From contig JBDLTI010000062.1 of assembly GCA_039805865.1 (NCBI GenBank), forward strand, positions 1-10,336: 10,336 nt of DNA, read 5' to 3'. Both the position numbers and the translations under genes were made by a program. The stretch is from Fluviibacter sp039805865. GTDB lineage: Bacteria > Pseudomonadota > Gammaproteobacteria > Burkholderiales > Rhodocyclaceae. Numbering within the stretch: the first letter of the stretch is position 1; every line of letters starts with the position of its first letter. The notes beneath the pieces are model-generated. The model was given only the letters and a program-made list of their open reading frames with translations. It had not been told where the DNA came from and searched no databases. This document shows, piece by piece, positions 1 to 6,750 of the stretch.

Positions 1-1356
1 GGTTCCTCAGCGGCTATCTGGGGCGGCTGGCTTGAACGCGTTGGCCCACGCAAAGCCGGTGTCGTTTCGGCTTTCTGCTGGTGCGGCGGTCTGGTCATCT
101 CGGCTATCGGCATCAAGCTGCACCAGATCTGGCTGATGTGGCTCGGTTCCGGCGTCATTGGCGGCATCGGTTTGGGGCTGGGCTATATCTCACCCGTCTC
201 GACCCTCATCAAATGGTTCCCGGATCGTCGCGGCATGGCCACCGGCATGGCCATCATGGGTTTTGGTGGTGGCGCCATGATCGGTGCACCTCTCGCTGAC
301 CTACTCATGAAATCTTTTGCCACGCCCACCTCCGTTGGTGTCTTTGAAACCTTCCTGGTGCTGGCAGCCATTTACTTTGTATTCATGATCTCTGGCGCTC
401 TCGGCTACCGCATTCCGGCCGAAGGCTGGAAGCCCGCTGGCTGGACACCGCCAGCGCCATCGAAGCGCGCCATGATCACCCAGCATCATGTGCACCTGAG
501 CAAGGCCTGGAAAACCCGTCAGTTCTGGCTGGTCTGGACAGTGCTTTGTGTCAACGTAACGGCAGGCATCGGCATCATCGGCATGGCCTCGCCCATGCTG
601 CAGGAAGTTTTTGCCGGTAAATTGATTGGCATTGATGTTGCATTCAATGAACTGACCACGGCTCAGAAAACCTCGATTGCCGCTATTGCGGCCGGCTTTA
701 CCGGCCTGCTGTCGCTGTTCAACATCGTGGGCCGTTTCTTCTGGGCATCACTCTCCGACAAGATCGGCCGTAAAGCCACCTACGCCACCTTCTTCCTGCT
801 CGGCTTTGGCATGTATGCAGCGATTCCGAGCACCGCACAAGGCGCCAGCCTTGCTTTGTTCGTGATCTTCATGTGCGTGATTCTCTCGATGTACGGCGGT
901 TGCTTCGCCACCGTACCAGCCTATCTGGCAGACATGTTCGGCACCAAGTTCGTGGGTGCCATCCATGGTCGACTGCTCACCGCCTGGTCGGCAGCCGGCA
1001 TCTTCGGCCCGGTCATCGTTAACTATCTGCGTGAATATCAACTGGCCCATGGCGTTGCTCGGGCTGATGCCTACAACATCACCATGTACATTCTCTCTGC
1101 CCTGCTCATCATCGGTTTCATCGCCAACTGGCTAGTGCGTCCGGTGTCTGAAGAACTGCACATGAGCAAAGATGAAGTTGCCGAAGAAAAGAAAATCGCC
1201 GATGACACACACGAGCACTTTGTGTCAGACGTTGCAGCCATTGCGCATGAAGTGAGTCACTCATGGAAGATCGCACTGGCCTGGGCCGCAGTTTCCATCC
1301 CCATGGCCTGGGGCATGTGGATCACCCTGCAAAAGGCATTGCTGCTCTTTAAATAA
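1..1356 (+). CDS. OFA-family MFS transporter (oxalate/formate antiporter-like), 5' truncated
   Basis: The reading frame is open from base 1 to a TAA at 1354-1356, so 451 residues of the C-terminal part are visible and the true start lies outside the window. It is a polytopic inner-membrane major facilitator protein. A motif-A-like loop (WLERVGPRK, residues about 9-17 of the visible part) and a second one (SLSDKIGRK, about residue 250) flank the two six-helix halves. The segment RGMATGMAIMGFGGGAMIG is the hallmark of the OFA (oxalate/formate antiporter) branch, whose members exchange or take up small carboxylates. The actual substrate cannot be read from sequence. After the last canonical helix comes a charged linker (about 380-422) and then one more hydrophobic helix (about 424-447), longer than in compact OFA members. 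The gene ends at a hairpin terminator and converges on glmS. Family is confident; substrate is unknown. Confidence 0.9.
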   Translation, partial: GSSAAIWGGWLERVGPRKAGVVSAFCWCGGLVISAIGIKLHQIWLMWLGSGVIGGIGLGLGYISPVSTLIKWFPDRRGMATGMAIMGFGGGAMIGAPLADLLMKSFATPTSVGVFETFLVLAAIYFVFMISGALGYRIPAEGWKPAGWTPPAPSKRAMITQHHVHLSKAWKTRQFWLVWTVLCVNVTAGIGIIGMASPMLQEVFAGKLIGIDVAFNELTTAQKTSIAAIAAGFTGLLSLFNIVGRFFWASLSDKIGRKATYATFFLLGFGMYAAIPSTAQGASLALFVIFMCVILSMYGGCFATVPAYLADMFGTKFVGAIHGRLLTAWSAAGIFGPVIVNYLREYQLAHGVARADAYNITMYILSALLIIGFIANWLVRPVSEELHMSKDEVAEEKKIADDTHEHFVSDVAAIAHEVSHSWKIALAWAAVSIPMAWGMWITLQKALLLFK

Positions 1357-1374
1357 TTCAACGCGCATACTCAC

Positions 1375-1408
1375 AAAAAAGCCGCTTGAAATATCAAGCG
1401 GCTTTTTT
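1375..1408. terminator. Bidirectional intrinsic terminator between the OFA transporter and glmS
   Basis: A perfect 9-bp stem (GCCGCTTGA at 1381-1389 with TCAAGCGGC at 1394-1402) has a 4-base AATA loop. It is preceded by A6 (1375-1380) and followed by T6 (1403-1408). The A and T tracts give a U-run in the transcript of either strand, so one hairpin can end both the transporter mRNA (plus) and the glmS mRNA (minus). It sits 18 bp after the transporter stop and 17 bp after the glmS stop. Confidence 0.92.
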
Positions 1409-1425
1409 ACAGATCAAATGAATAA

Positions 1426-3255
1426 TTACTCCACGGTCACCGACTTGGCCAGATTCCGCGGTTTATCCACATCAGTGCCTTTGGCTAGCGCCGTGTGATA
1501 CGACAAGAGTTGTAGCGGCACGGTATGCACAATAGGCGATAGGCTTCCGGCATGATCCGGTACGGTGATCACATGAACGCCATCTTCTGACTGGAAGCCC
1601 GTGTTGGCATCAGCCAGAACGAAGAGCTCCCCACCCCGGGCTTTTACTTCCTGGAGGTTGCTCTTCAGTTTTTCCAGAAGCTGGTTGTTAGGGGCAACGG
1701 AGATCACAGGCATGTCTTTGTCGACCAGTGCCAAGGGGCCATGCTTCAGTTCGCCAGCGGCATAGGCTTCCGCATGGATATAGGTGATTTCTTTGAGCTT
1801 GAGTGCCCCTTCAAGAGCGATGGGGTAATGCACCCCACGGCCGAGGAACAAGGCGTGATGCTTGTCGGCGAATTGCTTGGCCCAGGCTTTGATCTGCGGC
1901 TCGGTGGCCAGCACCGCAGTAATGGCGGCTGGTAGGTGGCGCAGATCTGAGACGAGGTTGGCCAGGTGTTCTGGACTGATCGTGCCTTTGACTTTAGCCA
2001 GCACCAGGGTGAGCACATAGAGTGCGGCTAGCTGCGTGGTAAAGGCTTTAGTAGAGGCCACACCGATTTCAGGGCCAGCGTGGGTCAGGAAGCGCAGTGG
2101 ACAGGCACGGACGATGGCTGATTCCGGCACGTTACAGATCGCCAGTGTATGGGGCATACCCAGATCCTGGGCATGCTTAAGCGCTGCCAGGGTATCCGCC
2201 GTCTCACCCGATTGGGAGATGGCAATGACGAGGGTCTTTGGATCCGGCACGCTGTCGCGGTAGCGGTATTCACTGGCGACTTCAACGGAGACGGGCAGTT
2301 TGGCAATGCTTTCCAGCCAGTAACGGGCGGTTAGGCCGGCGTGATAGCTGGTGCCGCAGGCCAGAATAAGAATACGGTCGATGTTTTGGAAGATGCTTTC
2401 AGCTTGAGAACCGAACCAACCGGCCTGAACGGTCTGGGCGCTACCCAGCATGTCGAGGGTATTGATAATGGCGCCGGGCTGTTCGAAGATCTCTTTTTGC
2501 ATGTAGTGGGCATAGGTGCCCAGTTCTACGGCATCGGCAGACAGTTGAGATTCGGTTTCTTCCCGGCTGACGGGGGTGCCGTCCTGACGGGTAATGGTGA
2601 TGCTATCCGGAGTGAGGACGGCAACATCGCCGTTCTCGAGGTAGACCATACGGCGGGTAACCTGCAGAAGGGCTGCAGTGTCAGAAGCGGCATAGTTAGC
2701 GTCATCCGCCAGGCCTAGAACCAGCGGGGAGCCTTCACGAGCCACGATAGCGGTATGCGGCTTGTCTTGCTGAATCACGCCAATGGCGTAGGCGCCGGTG
2801 ACTCGGGTGCAGGCAGTGCGGACGGCAGACACAAGATCCGGCGAACCCGAAAGATTCTGGTGAACGAGGTGAGCGATGACTTCGGTGTCGGTATCGGAGG
2901 TGAATTCGTAACCAGCGGCTATGAGCTCACACCGCAGTGCTTCGTGGTTCTCAATGATGCCGTTATGGACGACAGCCAGCCCATTGGAGATATGCGGGTG
3001 AGCATTACGCTCACAGGGAACACCATGAGTGGCCCAGCGGGTGTGGGCAATGCCGGTTTCACCGGACAGATGCTGCTTCTCAGTCTCGGTGGTCAGATCC
3101 GCTACACGGCCCGCCGAACGAACGCGGACGAGACCATCTCCATTCAAAACGGCAACACCGGCAGAGTCGTAACCCCGGTATTCGAGTTTGCGCAGACCTT
3201 CGAGCAGTACCGAAACGATATTCTTACGAGCAACCGCAACAACTATGCCGCACAT
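1426..3255 (-). CDS. glmS: Glutamine--fructose-6-phosphate aminotransferase (isomerizing), GlmS
   Basis: This cytoplasmic enzyme makes glucosamine-6-phosphate from fructose-6-phosphate and glutamine. It is the entry step to UDP-GlcNAc, peptidoglycan and lipopolysaccharide. The product has 609 residues, the usual length. The N-terminal Ntn-type glutaminase domain starts with the nucleophile Cys2 (exposed after Met removal). It carries YRGYDSAG (26-33), HTRWATHG (71-78), the oxyanion-hole pair in HNG (97-99) and Asp123. Two SIS sugar-isomerase domains follow, with CGTSYHAG, SQSGETADT, GVASTKAFTTQ and AYAAGELKHGPLALVD, and the family C-terminus KPRNLAKSVTVE is intact. Position 6 is Val where most family members have Gly. 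The start is fixed because Cys2 must follow Met1, and Shine-Dalgarno pairing upstream is weak. No glmS ribozyme is expected outside Gram-positives and none is seen. glmU is not adjacent in this window. Confidence 0.97.
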   Translation of the reverse strand: MCGIVVAVARKNIVSVLLEGLRKLEYRGYDSAGVAVLNGDGLVRVRSAGRVADLTTETEKQHLSGETGIAHTRWATHGVPCERNAHPHISNGLAVVHNGIIENHEALRCELIAAGYEFTSDTDTEVIAHLVHQNLSGSPDLVSAVRTACTRVTGAYAIGVIQQDKPHTAIVAREGSPLVLGLADDANYAASDTAALLQVTRRMVYLENGDVAVLTPDSITITRQDGTPVSREETESQLSADAVELGTYAHYMQKEIFEQPGAIINTLDMLGSAQTVQAGWFGSQAESIFQNIDRILILACGTSYHAGLTARYWLESIAKLPVSVEVASEYRYRDSVPDPKTLVIAISQSGETADTLAALKHAQDLGMPHTLAICNVPESAIVRACPLRFLTHAGPEIGVASTKAFTTQLAALYVLTLVLAKVKGTISPEHLANLVSDLRHLPAAITAVLATEPQIKAWAKQFADKHHALFLGRGVHYPIALEGALKLKEITYIHAEAYAAGELKHGPLALVDKDMPVISVAPNNQLLEKLKSNLQEVKARGGELFVLADANTGFQSEDGVHVITVPDHAGSLSPIVHTVPLQLLSYHTALAKGTDVDKPRNLAKSVTVE

Positions 3256-3288
3256 GGAACAACCCCGAAGTCATAAATTATTTGCTCA

Positions 3289-3294
3289 ATTATA
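3289..3294 (-). promoter_or_regulatory. Candidate -10 element of the glmS promoter
   Basis: On the minus strand this reads a perfect TATAAT, 33 bp upstream of the glmS start codon, which would give a leader of roughly 25 nt. A TTGGCA at 3309-3314 resembles a -35 box (5 of 6 bases), but the spacer is only 14 bp. The -35 assignment is therefore doubtful, and an activator or extended -10 contact may matter instead. Confidence 0.5.
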
Positions 3295-3335
3295 CCGCTC
3301 CAGCGCTCTGCCAAACCCTATTTAGCAATGCCGGT

Positions 3336-3347
3336 CATAAGCTTATG
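3336..3347. repeat. 12-bp perfect palindrome in the glmS-cysK divergent intergenic region
   Basis: CATAAGCTTATG is its own reverse complement and does not extend further on either side. It lies 73 bp upstream of the cysK start and 80 bp upstream of the glmS start, so a dimeric regulator bound here could act on either gene. It is not followed by a T-run, so it is not a terminator. A regulatory role is inference only. Confidence 0.4.
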
Positions 3348-3381
3348 CAAAACATGTCTAGGCGCGTAGCAACTCTTTACG

Positions 3382-3387
3382 GATAAT
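3382..3387 (+). promoter_or_regulatory. Possible -10 element of the cysK promoter
   Basis: GATAAT matches the sigma-70 -10 consensus in 5 of 6 bases and lies 33 bp upstream of the chosen cysK ATG. There is no recognisable -35 box 16-18 bp upstream. That would fit an activator-dependent promoter, as CysB-controlled cysK promoters are in enterobacteria, but no CysB site can be claimed here. Confidence 0.3.
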
Positions 3388-3420
3388 CAGCCCATTCACT
3401 CCGAATCTATGAGGTTTTTC

Positions 3421-4353
3421 ATGGCCATCGCAAAAGACGTTACCGCACTAATCGGCAACACACCCCTTGTACGTATCAACCGTTTAGCCCAAGGCGTCAA
3501 GGCTGAGGTGGTTGCCAAGCTGGAGTATTTCAACCCATCGCACAGCGTTAAAGACCGTATTGGCGTTTCCATGATCGATGCCGCTGAAAAGGCCGGTTTG
3601 ATCAAACCGGACACCGTGATTGTTGAGCCGACCAGCGGTAACACGGGCATTGCACTGGCTTTCGTGGCGGCGGCGCGGGGTTACAAGCTGATTCTGACCA
3701 TGCCGGAAACCATGTCGAAGGAGCGTCGCGCCCTACTCCGTGCCTACGGTGCCGAATTAATTCTGACCCCAGGCCCCGAAGGCATGGGCGGCGCCATCAA
3801 GAAGGCGGAAGATCTGGCTGCGGTCAACCCGAACTATCTGATCCTGCAACAATTCAAGAACCCGGCCAATCCGGAAATTCACCGCAACACCACAGCCGAA
3901 GAAATCTGGCGCGATACGGATGGTCAGGTGGACATCCTGATCTCTGGCGTGGGCACGGGTGGCACGATTACCGGTGTGGGCGAAGTGCTGAAAAAGAAGA
4001 ACCCTAACTTCAAAGTCATTGCTGTCGAGCCTGATGCATCACCCGTACTTTCGGGTGGCGAAAAAGGTCCGCACCCGATCCAGGGCATTGGCGCCGGCTT
4101 TATACCCCCCGTGCTGAATACGGCCGTTTACGATGAAGTGATTCGAGTTAAAAACGAAGATTCATTCGAAACTGCCAAGCGTGCCGCCAAAGAAGAAGGC
4201 TTGCTGGTCGGCATCTCGTCCGGCGCCGCCCTCTGGGCTGCGCTTGAGGTGGCCAAGCGCCCTGAAAATGCGGGCAAGCGTATCGTCGTTATCATCCCGT
4301 CTTTCGGCGAGCGTTACCTCAGTACGGCGCTCTTTGCAGGGTTAGCCGACTAA
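3421..4353 (+). CDS. cysK: Cysteine synthase A (O-acetylserine sulfhydrylase)
   Basis: This cytoplasmic PLP enzyme converts O-acetylserine and sulfide to cysteine and acetate, the last step of cysteine synthesis. The product has 310 residues, normal for CysK. Visible motifs are GNTPLVR (12-18), the PLP-lysine motif NPSHSVKDR with Lys44, the substrate-binding PTSGNTG loop (70-76), the phosphate-cradle GTGGT (178-182) and GISSGAA near residue 265, whose Ser contacts the pyridine nitrogen. The start at 3421 is chosen over an in-frame ATG at 3409. GAGG (3411-3414) lies 6 bases before 3421, and the shorter protein begins MAIAKDVTALIGNTP, aligning with family N-termini. The gene is transcribed away from glmS and closed by a terminator, so it is probably monocistronic. 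CysK is favoured over CysM by the SVKDRIG and GYKLILTMPETMS segments. Confidence 0.96.
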   Translation: MAIAKDVTALIGNTPLVRINRLAQGVKAEVVAKLEYFNPSHSVKDRIGVSMIDAAEKAGLIKPDTVIVEPTSGNTGIALAFVAAARGYKLILTMPETMSKERRALLRAYGAELILTPGPEGMGGAIKKAEDLAAVNPNYLILQQFKNPANPEIHRNTTAEEIWRDTDGQVDILISGVGTGGTITGVGEVLKKKNPNFKVIAVEPDASPVLSGGEKGPHPIQGIGAGFIPPVLNTAVYDEVIRVKNEDSFETAKRAAKEEGLLVGISSGAALWAALEVAKRPENAGKRIVVIIPSFGERYLSTALFAGLAD

Positions 4354-4374
4354 ATCCGGCATCCTCCAAGCAAC

Positions 4375-4403
4375 TCAGGCCCCGATTGGGGCCTGAACTT
4401 TTT
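4375..4403 (+). terminator. Intrinsic terminator of cysK
   Basis: A 9-bp GC-rich stem (TCAGGCCCC at 4375-4383 with GGGGCCTGA at 4388-4396) has a GATT loop and is followed by T5 at 4399-4403. It lies 21 bp after the cysK stop. On the opposite strand the hairpin is not followed by a T-run, so it should not efficiently end the phasin transcript arriving from the right. Confidence 0.88.
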
Positions 4404-4422
4404 GTACCTGTGAAACCCAGAA

Positions 4423-4965
4423 TCAGGATTTGGACTTAGGCACCGCTTTTACGGCTGCATTACCGACTAAGGCCACATTGCTCTCGGTCAACTCCTTAAA
4501 CTGGTTCATGGAATCATTAAAACGGGCAAATGCCTTATTGGCCGTATCAACAGCAGACTTAAGCGTAGCAATCGCCACCTCGGAACCCACCGGGGTGGTC
4601 GTCTCGATTTTATTGGCCAGAGTGGCCATGCTCTTTTTGAATTCTTCGAATTTACCCTCAACGATGGCCGTTGCGTCTTCACGGGCCGCTGTCGTAATTT
4701 CATAGACACTACGGGTGTACGCTACACCCTTCTCGATATGAGGCTGAGCCATATTGGCTGGCAATGCCATCGCATCCTGCGGCGACTTTACAGAGAGCAC
4801 CGCTTTGCCATTGCTGGCCATGTCCTCAAAAGCTTCTCGTGTGGCATGCAGGTTTAGCGCGGCAACACGTTCTGCCGAAGCCAATGCGGTATTCACCACA
4901 GACAACAGTGTATCAACCGCAGTTTTCTGTGCAGCAAGAAATGCGTCGTTATTAAAAGCAGGCAT
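4423..4965 (-). CDS. phaP: Phasin family protein (PHA granule-associated)
   Basis: Phasins are small amphipathic helical proteins that coat polyhydroxyalkanoate storage granules and control their number and size. The product has 180 residues, is almost entirely predicted helix, rich in Ala, Lys, Glu and Thr, and has only a Lys/Ser tail (KAVPKSKS) at the end. The N-terminal part (about residues 5-105: FNNDAFLAAQKTAVDTLLSV, later ATREAFEDMA and PHIEKGVAYTRSVYEI) matches the phasin pattern of betaproteobacteria. I chose the ATG at 4965 because GGAAAC lies at ribosome-binding distance. An in-frame TTG 12 bases upstream would add four residues but lacks a site. No PHA synthase or other pha gene is in the window. 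The gene lies 56 bp downstream of the DUF2237 gene on the same strand, so co-transcription is possible. Family is confident; granule binding is inferred from family. Confidence 0.88.
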   Translation of the reverse strand: MPAFNNDAFLAAQKTAVDTLLSVVNTALASAERVAALNLHATREAFEDMASNGKAVLSVKSPQDAMALPANMAQPHIEKGVAYTRSVYEITTAAREDATAIVEGKFEEFKKSMATLANKIETTTPVGSEVAIATLKSAVDTANKAFARFNDSMNQFKELTESNVALVGNAAVKAVPKSKS

Positions 4966-5021
4966 GATTGTTTCCAATGAAAATACAGTTTGACCTACAG
5001 ATTAAATTCTCATGTCATATT

Positions 5022-5411
5022 TTACCCCGCAATTCCGTTCGGGCGATGGTCATACTGTTTCAACACATCCAGCAACACATGATCAAGAACATTAAGGTGC
5101 GTACTTTCCAACACGACCAGCGGTGCACAGCCCGCTGCATGGGCTTCTATCCAGCGACTGAGACACAGACACCATTGGTCGCCTTCAACAAGGCCGGGAA
5201 ATTGCCATTGGGGTCTTGGCGTGCTGAGATCATTTCCTTGTTGAAAACTATACTCAAGGAATGCCTCCGTCATCACGGCACAAACAAGATGCGCCCCGAC
5301 ATCCGAGTCTTCCGTTCGGCAACACCCATCCCGAAAAAAACCGGTCACGGGATCAAAAGAACAGGGAACCAGCGGCTCTCCAAATACATTTCTATCAGGT
5401 GCTTGGCGCAT
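5022..5411 (-). CDS. DUF2237 family protein, cysteine-rich, function unknown
   Basis: The 129-residue soluble protein has no signal peptide or membrane segment. It carries the conserved DUF2237 features: NVFGEPLVPCSFDPVTGFFR (8-27), then DGCC (28-31), VCAVMTEAFLEYS (43-55), GNDLSTPRP (59-67), FPGL and GDQWCLCLSRW (77-87), and a C-terminal VVLESTH segment. Cysteines are at 17, 30, 31, 44, 81, 83 and 95. The paired CC and CxC suggest metal binding or redox chemistry, but no activity is established for the family as far as I know. Length is typical and the gene appears intact. It diverges from the DUF423 gene with 50 bp between starts and lies upstream of the phasin. Ribosome-site match is weak (GAAG about 6 bases before ATG). 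A long plus-strand frame across the same bases (4968-5465) shows no family signature. Confidence 0.85.
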   Translation of the reverse strand: MRQAPDRNVFGEPLVPCSFDPVTGFFRDGCCRTEDSDVGAHLVCAVMTEAFLEYSFQQGNDLSTPRPQWQFPGLVEGDQWCLCLSRWIEAHAAGCAPLVVLESTHLNVLDHVLLDVLKQYDHRPNGIAG

Positions 5412-5461
5412 AATGTCTTCACGGAGGAGAATGTCGGACTAAGTTTAATCCGGAAATGGTC

Positions 5462-5866
5462 ATGATCAAATATCGCTGGCCTCTCATAGTTGGCGGCTTA
5501 AGTGCTGCGCTTGCCGTTGCCATGAACGCAATGGGTGCTCACGCATTTGTGGGCTTACTCAATGCCAATGGCAAAACTGCCCTCTTCAATACGGCGTTAC
5601 ATATGCACGAGATGCATGCCATTGGTTTGCTCATCGTTGGACTTGCCTTACTTTACCGACCAAACAGCCGTTCCTGGCACTTTGCTGCATTGCTATTGTT
5701 GGCTGGCCAATTACTGTTCTGCGGCAACCTTTATGTGTTGAGTCTTTACAATATATCGCTTATTAGCGCACTCACGCCCATTGGCGGATTCTGTTTGATC
5801 GCTGGCTGGGCTTTGTTCAGTTTAGGGGCACTGTTAAAAACGGCTTCAGAACGTAAATCACCCTAG
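5462..5866 (+). CDS. DUF423 family small integral membrane protein
   Basis: The 134-residue protein has about four predicted transmembrane helices (about 6-28, 45-65, 70-90 and 97-122). It has the DUF423 (YgdD/YwdK-like) pattern: an early GGLSAALAVAMNAMGAHAF, a central TALHMHEMHAIGLL with histidines in the membrane region, and GQLLFCGNLYVL followed by TPIGGFCLIAGW. The biochemical role of this inner-membrane family is not known. The ATG at 5462 is preferred over 5456 because GGA at 5452-5454 is 7 bases from the former and only 1 base from the latter. The TAG stop overlaps the stop of the convergent EamA gene by 4 bp. Confidence 0.88.
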   Translation: MIKYRWPLIVGGLSAALAVAMNAMGAHAFVGLLNANGKTALFNTALHMHEMHAIGLLIVGLALLYRPNSRSWHFAALLLLAGQLLFCGNLYVLSLYNISLISALTPIGGFCLIAGWALFSLGALLKTASERKSP

Positions 5867-6711
5867 GTTTTACGCACCAAGGCAACCCCGGTCACAGCCA
5901 CCACTAAGCCCATCAGACTAACAACACTGAGTCTTTCATCAAACATTGCCCCGGCAATCAATGCGGTCACCGGTGGCACCAGATAAAAAAGACTCGCTAC
6001 ATTCACGGCCGACCCATGGCGAATCAGATGGTTAAGCAGGCTGATTGCCCCAACAGAAAGTACCAGCACCAACCACGCCAACGCAAAAATAAACTCGCCA
6101 GTGAGCTGCACATGAAATCCTTCAAACATCAAAGCAAAGGGTAAGGTAACCAAAGCGGCGGCTGAAAACTGGATAACAGATCCCGAGCGCCAGTCAAAAT
6201 GCGGGCAGAAACGTTTCTGATACAGCGCCCCCAGCGTGATACCCAGCAAAGCACACAACGCCGGAACAACCCCTGTGAGCGCAAATCCACTTTCAATCCG
6301 TCCGGATAGAACAAGTGCCGTGCCGGTAATGCCTAGTACCAAACCCAGCCACTGCCGCGAACGCACCGCTTCCCCCAGCACCGCTATCGCAAGCAATGCG
6401 GTGAGCAACGGTTGCAGCCCCACTAGCAGACTCACCATCCCAGCAGGCAAGCCCTGTTTAATGGCGAGGAATACGCCCCCCAGATAAATTCCCTGCATCA
6501 GAATACCGGCGACCGCTAGGTGAACCCAGGCACGGACTGATCTAGGCCATTGCGCCCCGGCAACGAGCGCAGCCCCCCCCATAAGCACAATCACAAGCAG
6601 ATACCGTAACAACAGAAAACTCAGCGGCTGCGCATACGGCAAGCCGTATTTCGCACCGATAAAACCGGTACTCCAGAGAAAAACGAATAACGCAGGGTAA
6701 AAACGAGCCAT
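5863..6711 (-). CDS. EamA/DMT-superfamily transporter
   Basis: The 282-residue inner-membrane protein has about ten hydrophobic helices arranged as two EamA repeats (about 1-138 and 148-280), typical of drug/metabolite transporter family exporters. Recognisable parts are the N-terminal FVFLWSTGFIGAKYGL and FLLLRYLLV, the end-of-repeat segment LLTALLAIAVLGEAVRSRQW followed by LGLVLGITGTALVL, and the second-repeat counterpart YLVPPVTALIAGAMFDERLS followed by GVALV. Members export amino acids, nucleobases or other metabolites; the substrate here cannot be predicted. The start at 6711 is the only ATG near the first helix. The nearest AGGA lies 12 bases upstream, so its ribosome site is poor. It starts 39 bp from the divergent MFS gene, which suggests shared control. 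The 3' end overlaps the DUF423 stop. Confidence 0.9.
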   Translation of the reverse strand: MARFYPALFVFLWSTGFIGAKYGLPYAQPLSFLLLRYLLVIVLMGGAALVAGAQWPRSVRAWVHLAVAGILMQGIYLGGVFLAIKQGLPAGMVSLLVGLQPLLTALLAIAVLGEAVRSRQWLGLVLGITGTALVLSGRIESGFALTGVVPALCALLGITLGALYQKRFCPHFDWRSGSVIQFSAAALVTLPFALMFEGFHVQLTGEFIFALAWLVLVLSVGAISLLNHLIRHGSAVNVASLFYLVPPVTALIAGAMFDERLSVVSLMGLVVAVTGVALVRKT

Positions 6712-6750
6712 GGACGAATGGTATCCTGCTTAATCCAACTGAGCACCTTC

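Noticed and set aside
2755..3276. 173-residue open frame on the plus strand, antisense to glmS (also 2341-2718)
   Set aside because: It lies wholly opposite the highly conserved glmS coding frame, has no family signature or ribosome site, and is explained by codon bias on the other strand.
3256..3420. Search for a glmS ribozyme or sulfur-related riboswitch between glmS and cysK
   Set aside because: The gap is only 165 bp shared by two divergent genes, the glmS leader would be about 25 nt, and no matching fold was seen.
5423..5442. GGAGGAG followed by ATG-TCG-GAC-TAA, resembling a three-codon leader peptide before DUF423
   Set aside because: The spacing from the purine run to the ATG is only 1-3 bases, the frame differs from DUF423, and no attenuator hairpin follows.
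4968..5465. 165-residue plus-strand open frame opposite the DUF2237 gene
   Set aside because: The minus-strand frame has clear DUF2237 motifs; the plus-strand translation has no recognisable domain and would overlap the DUF423 start.
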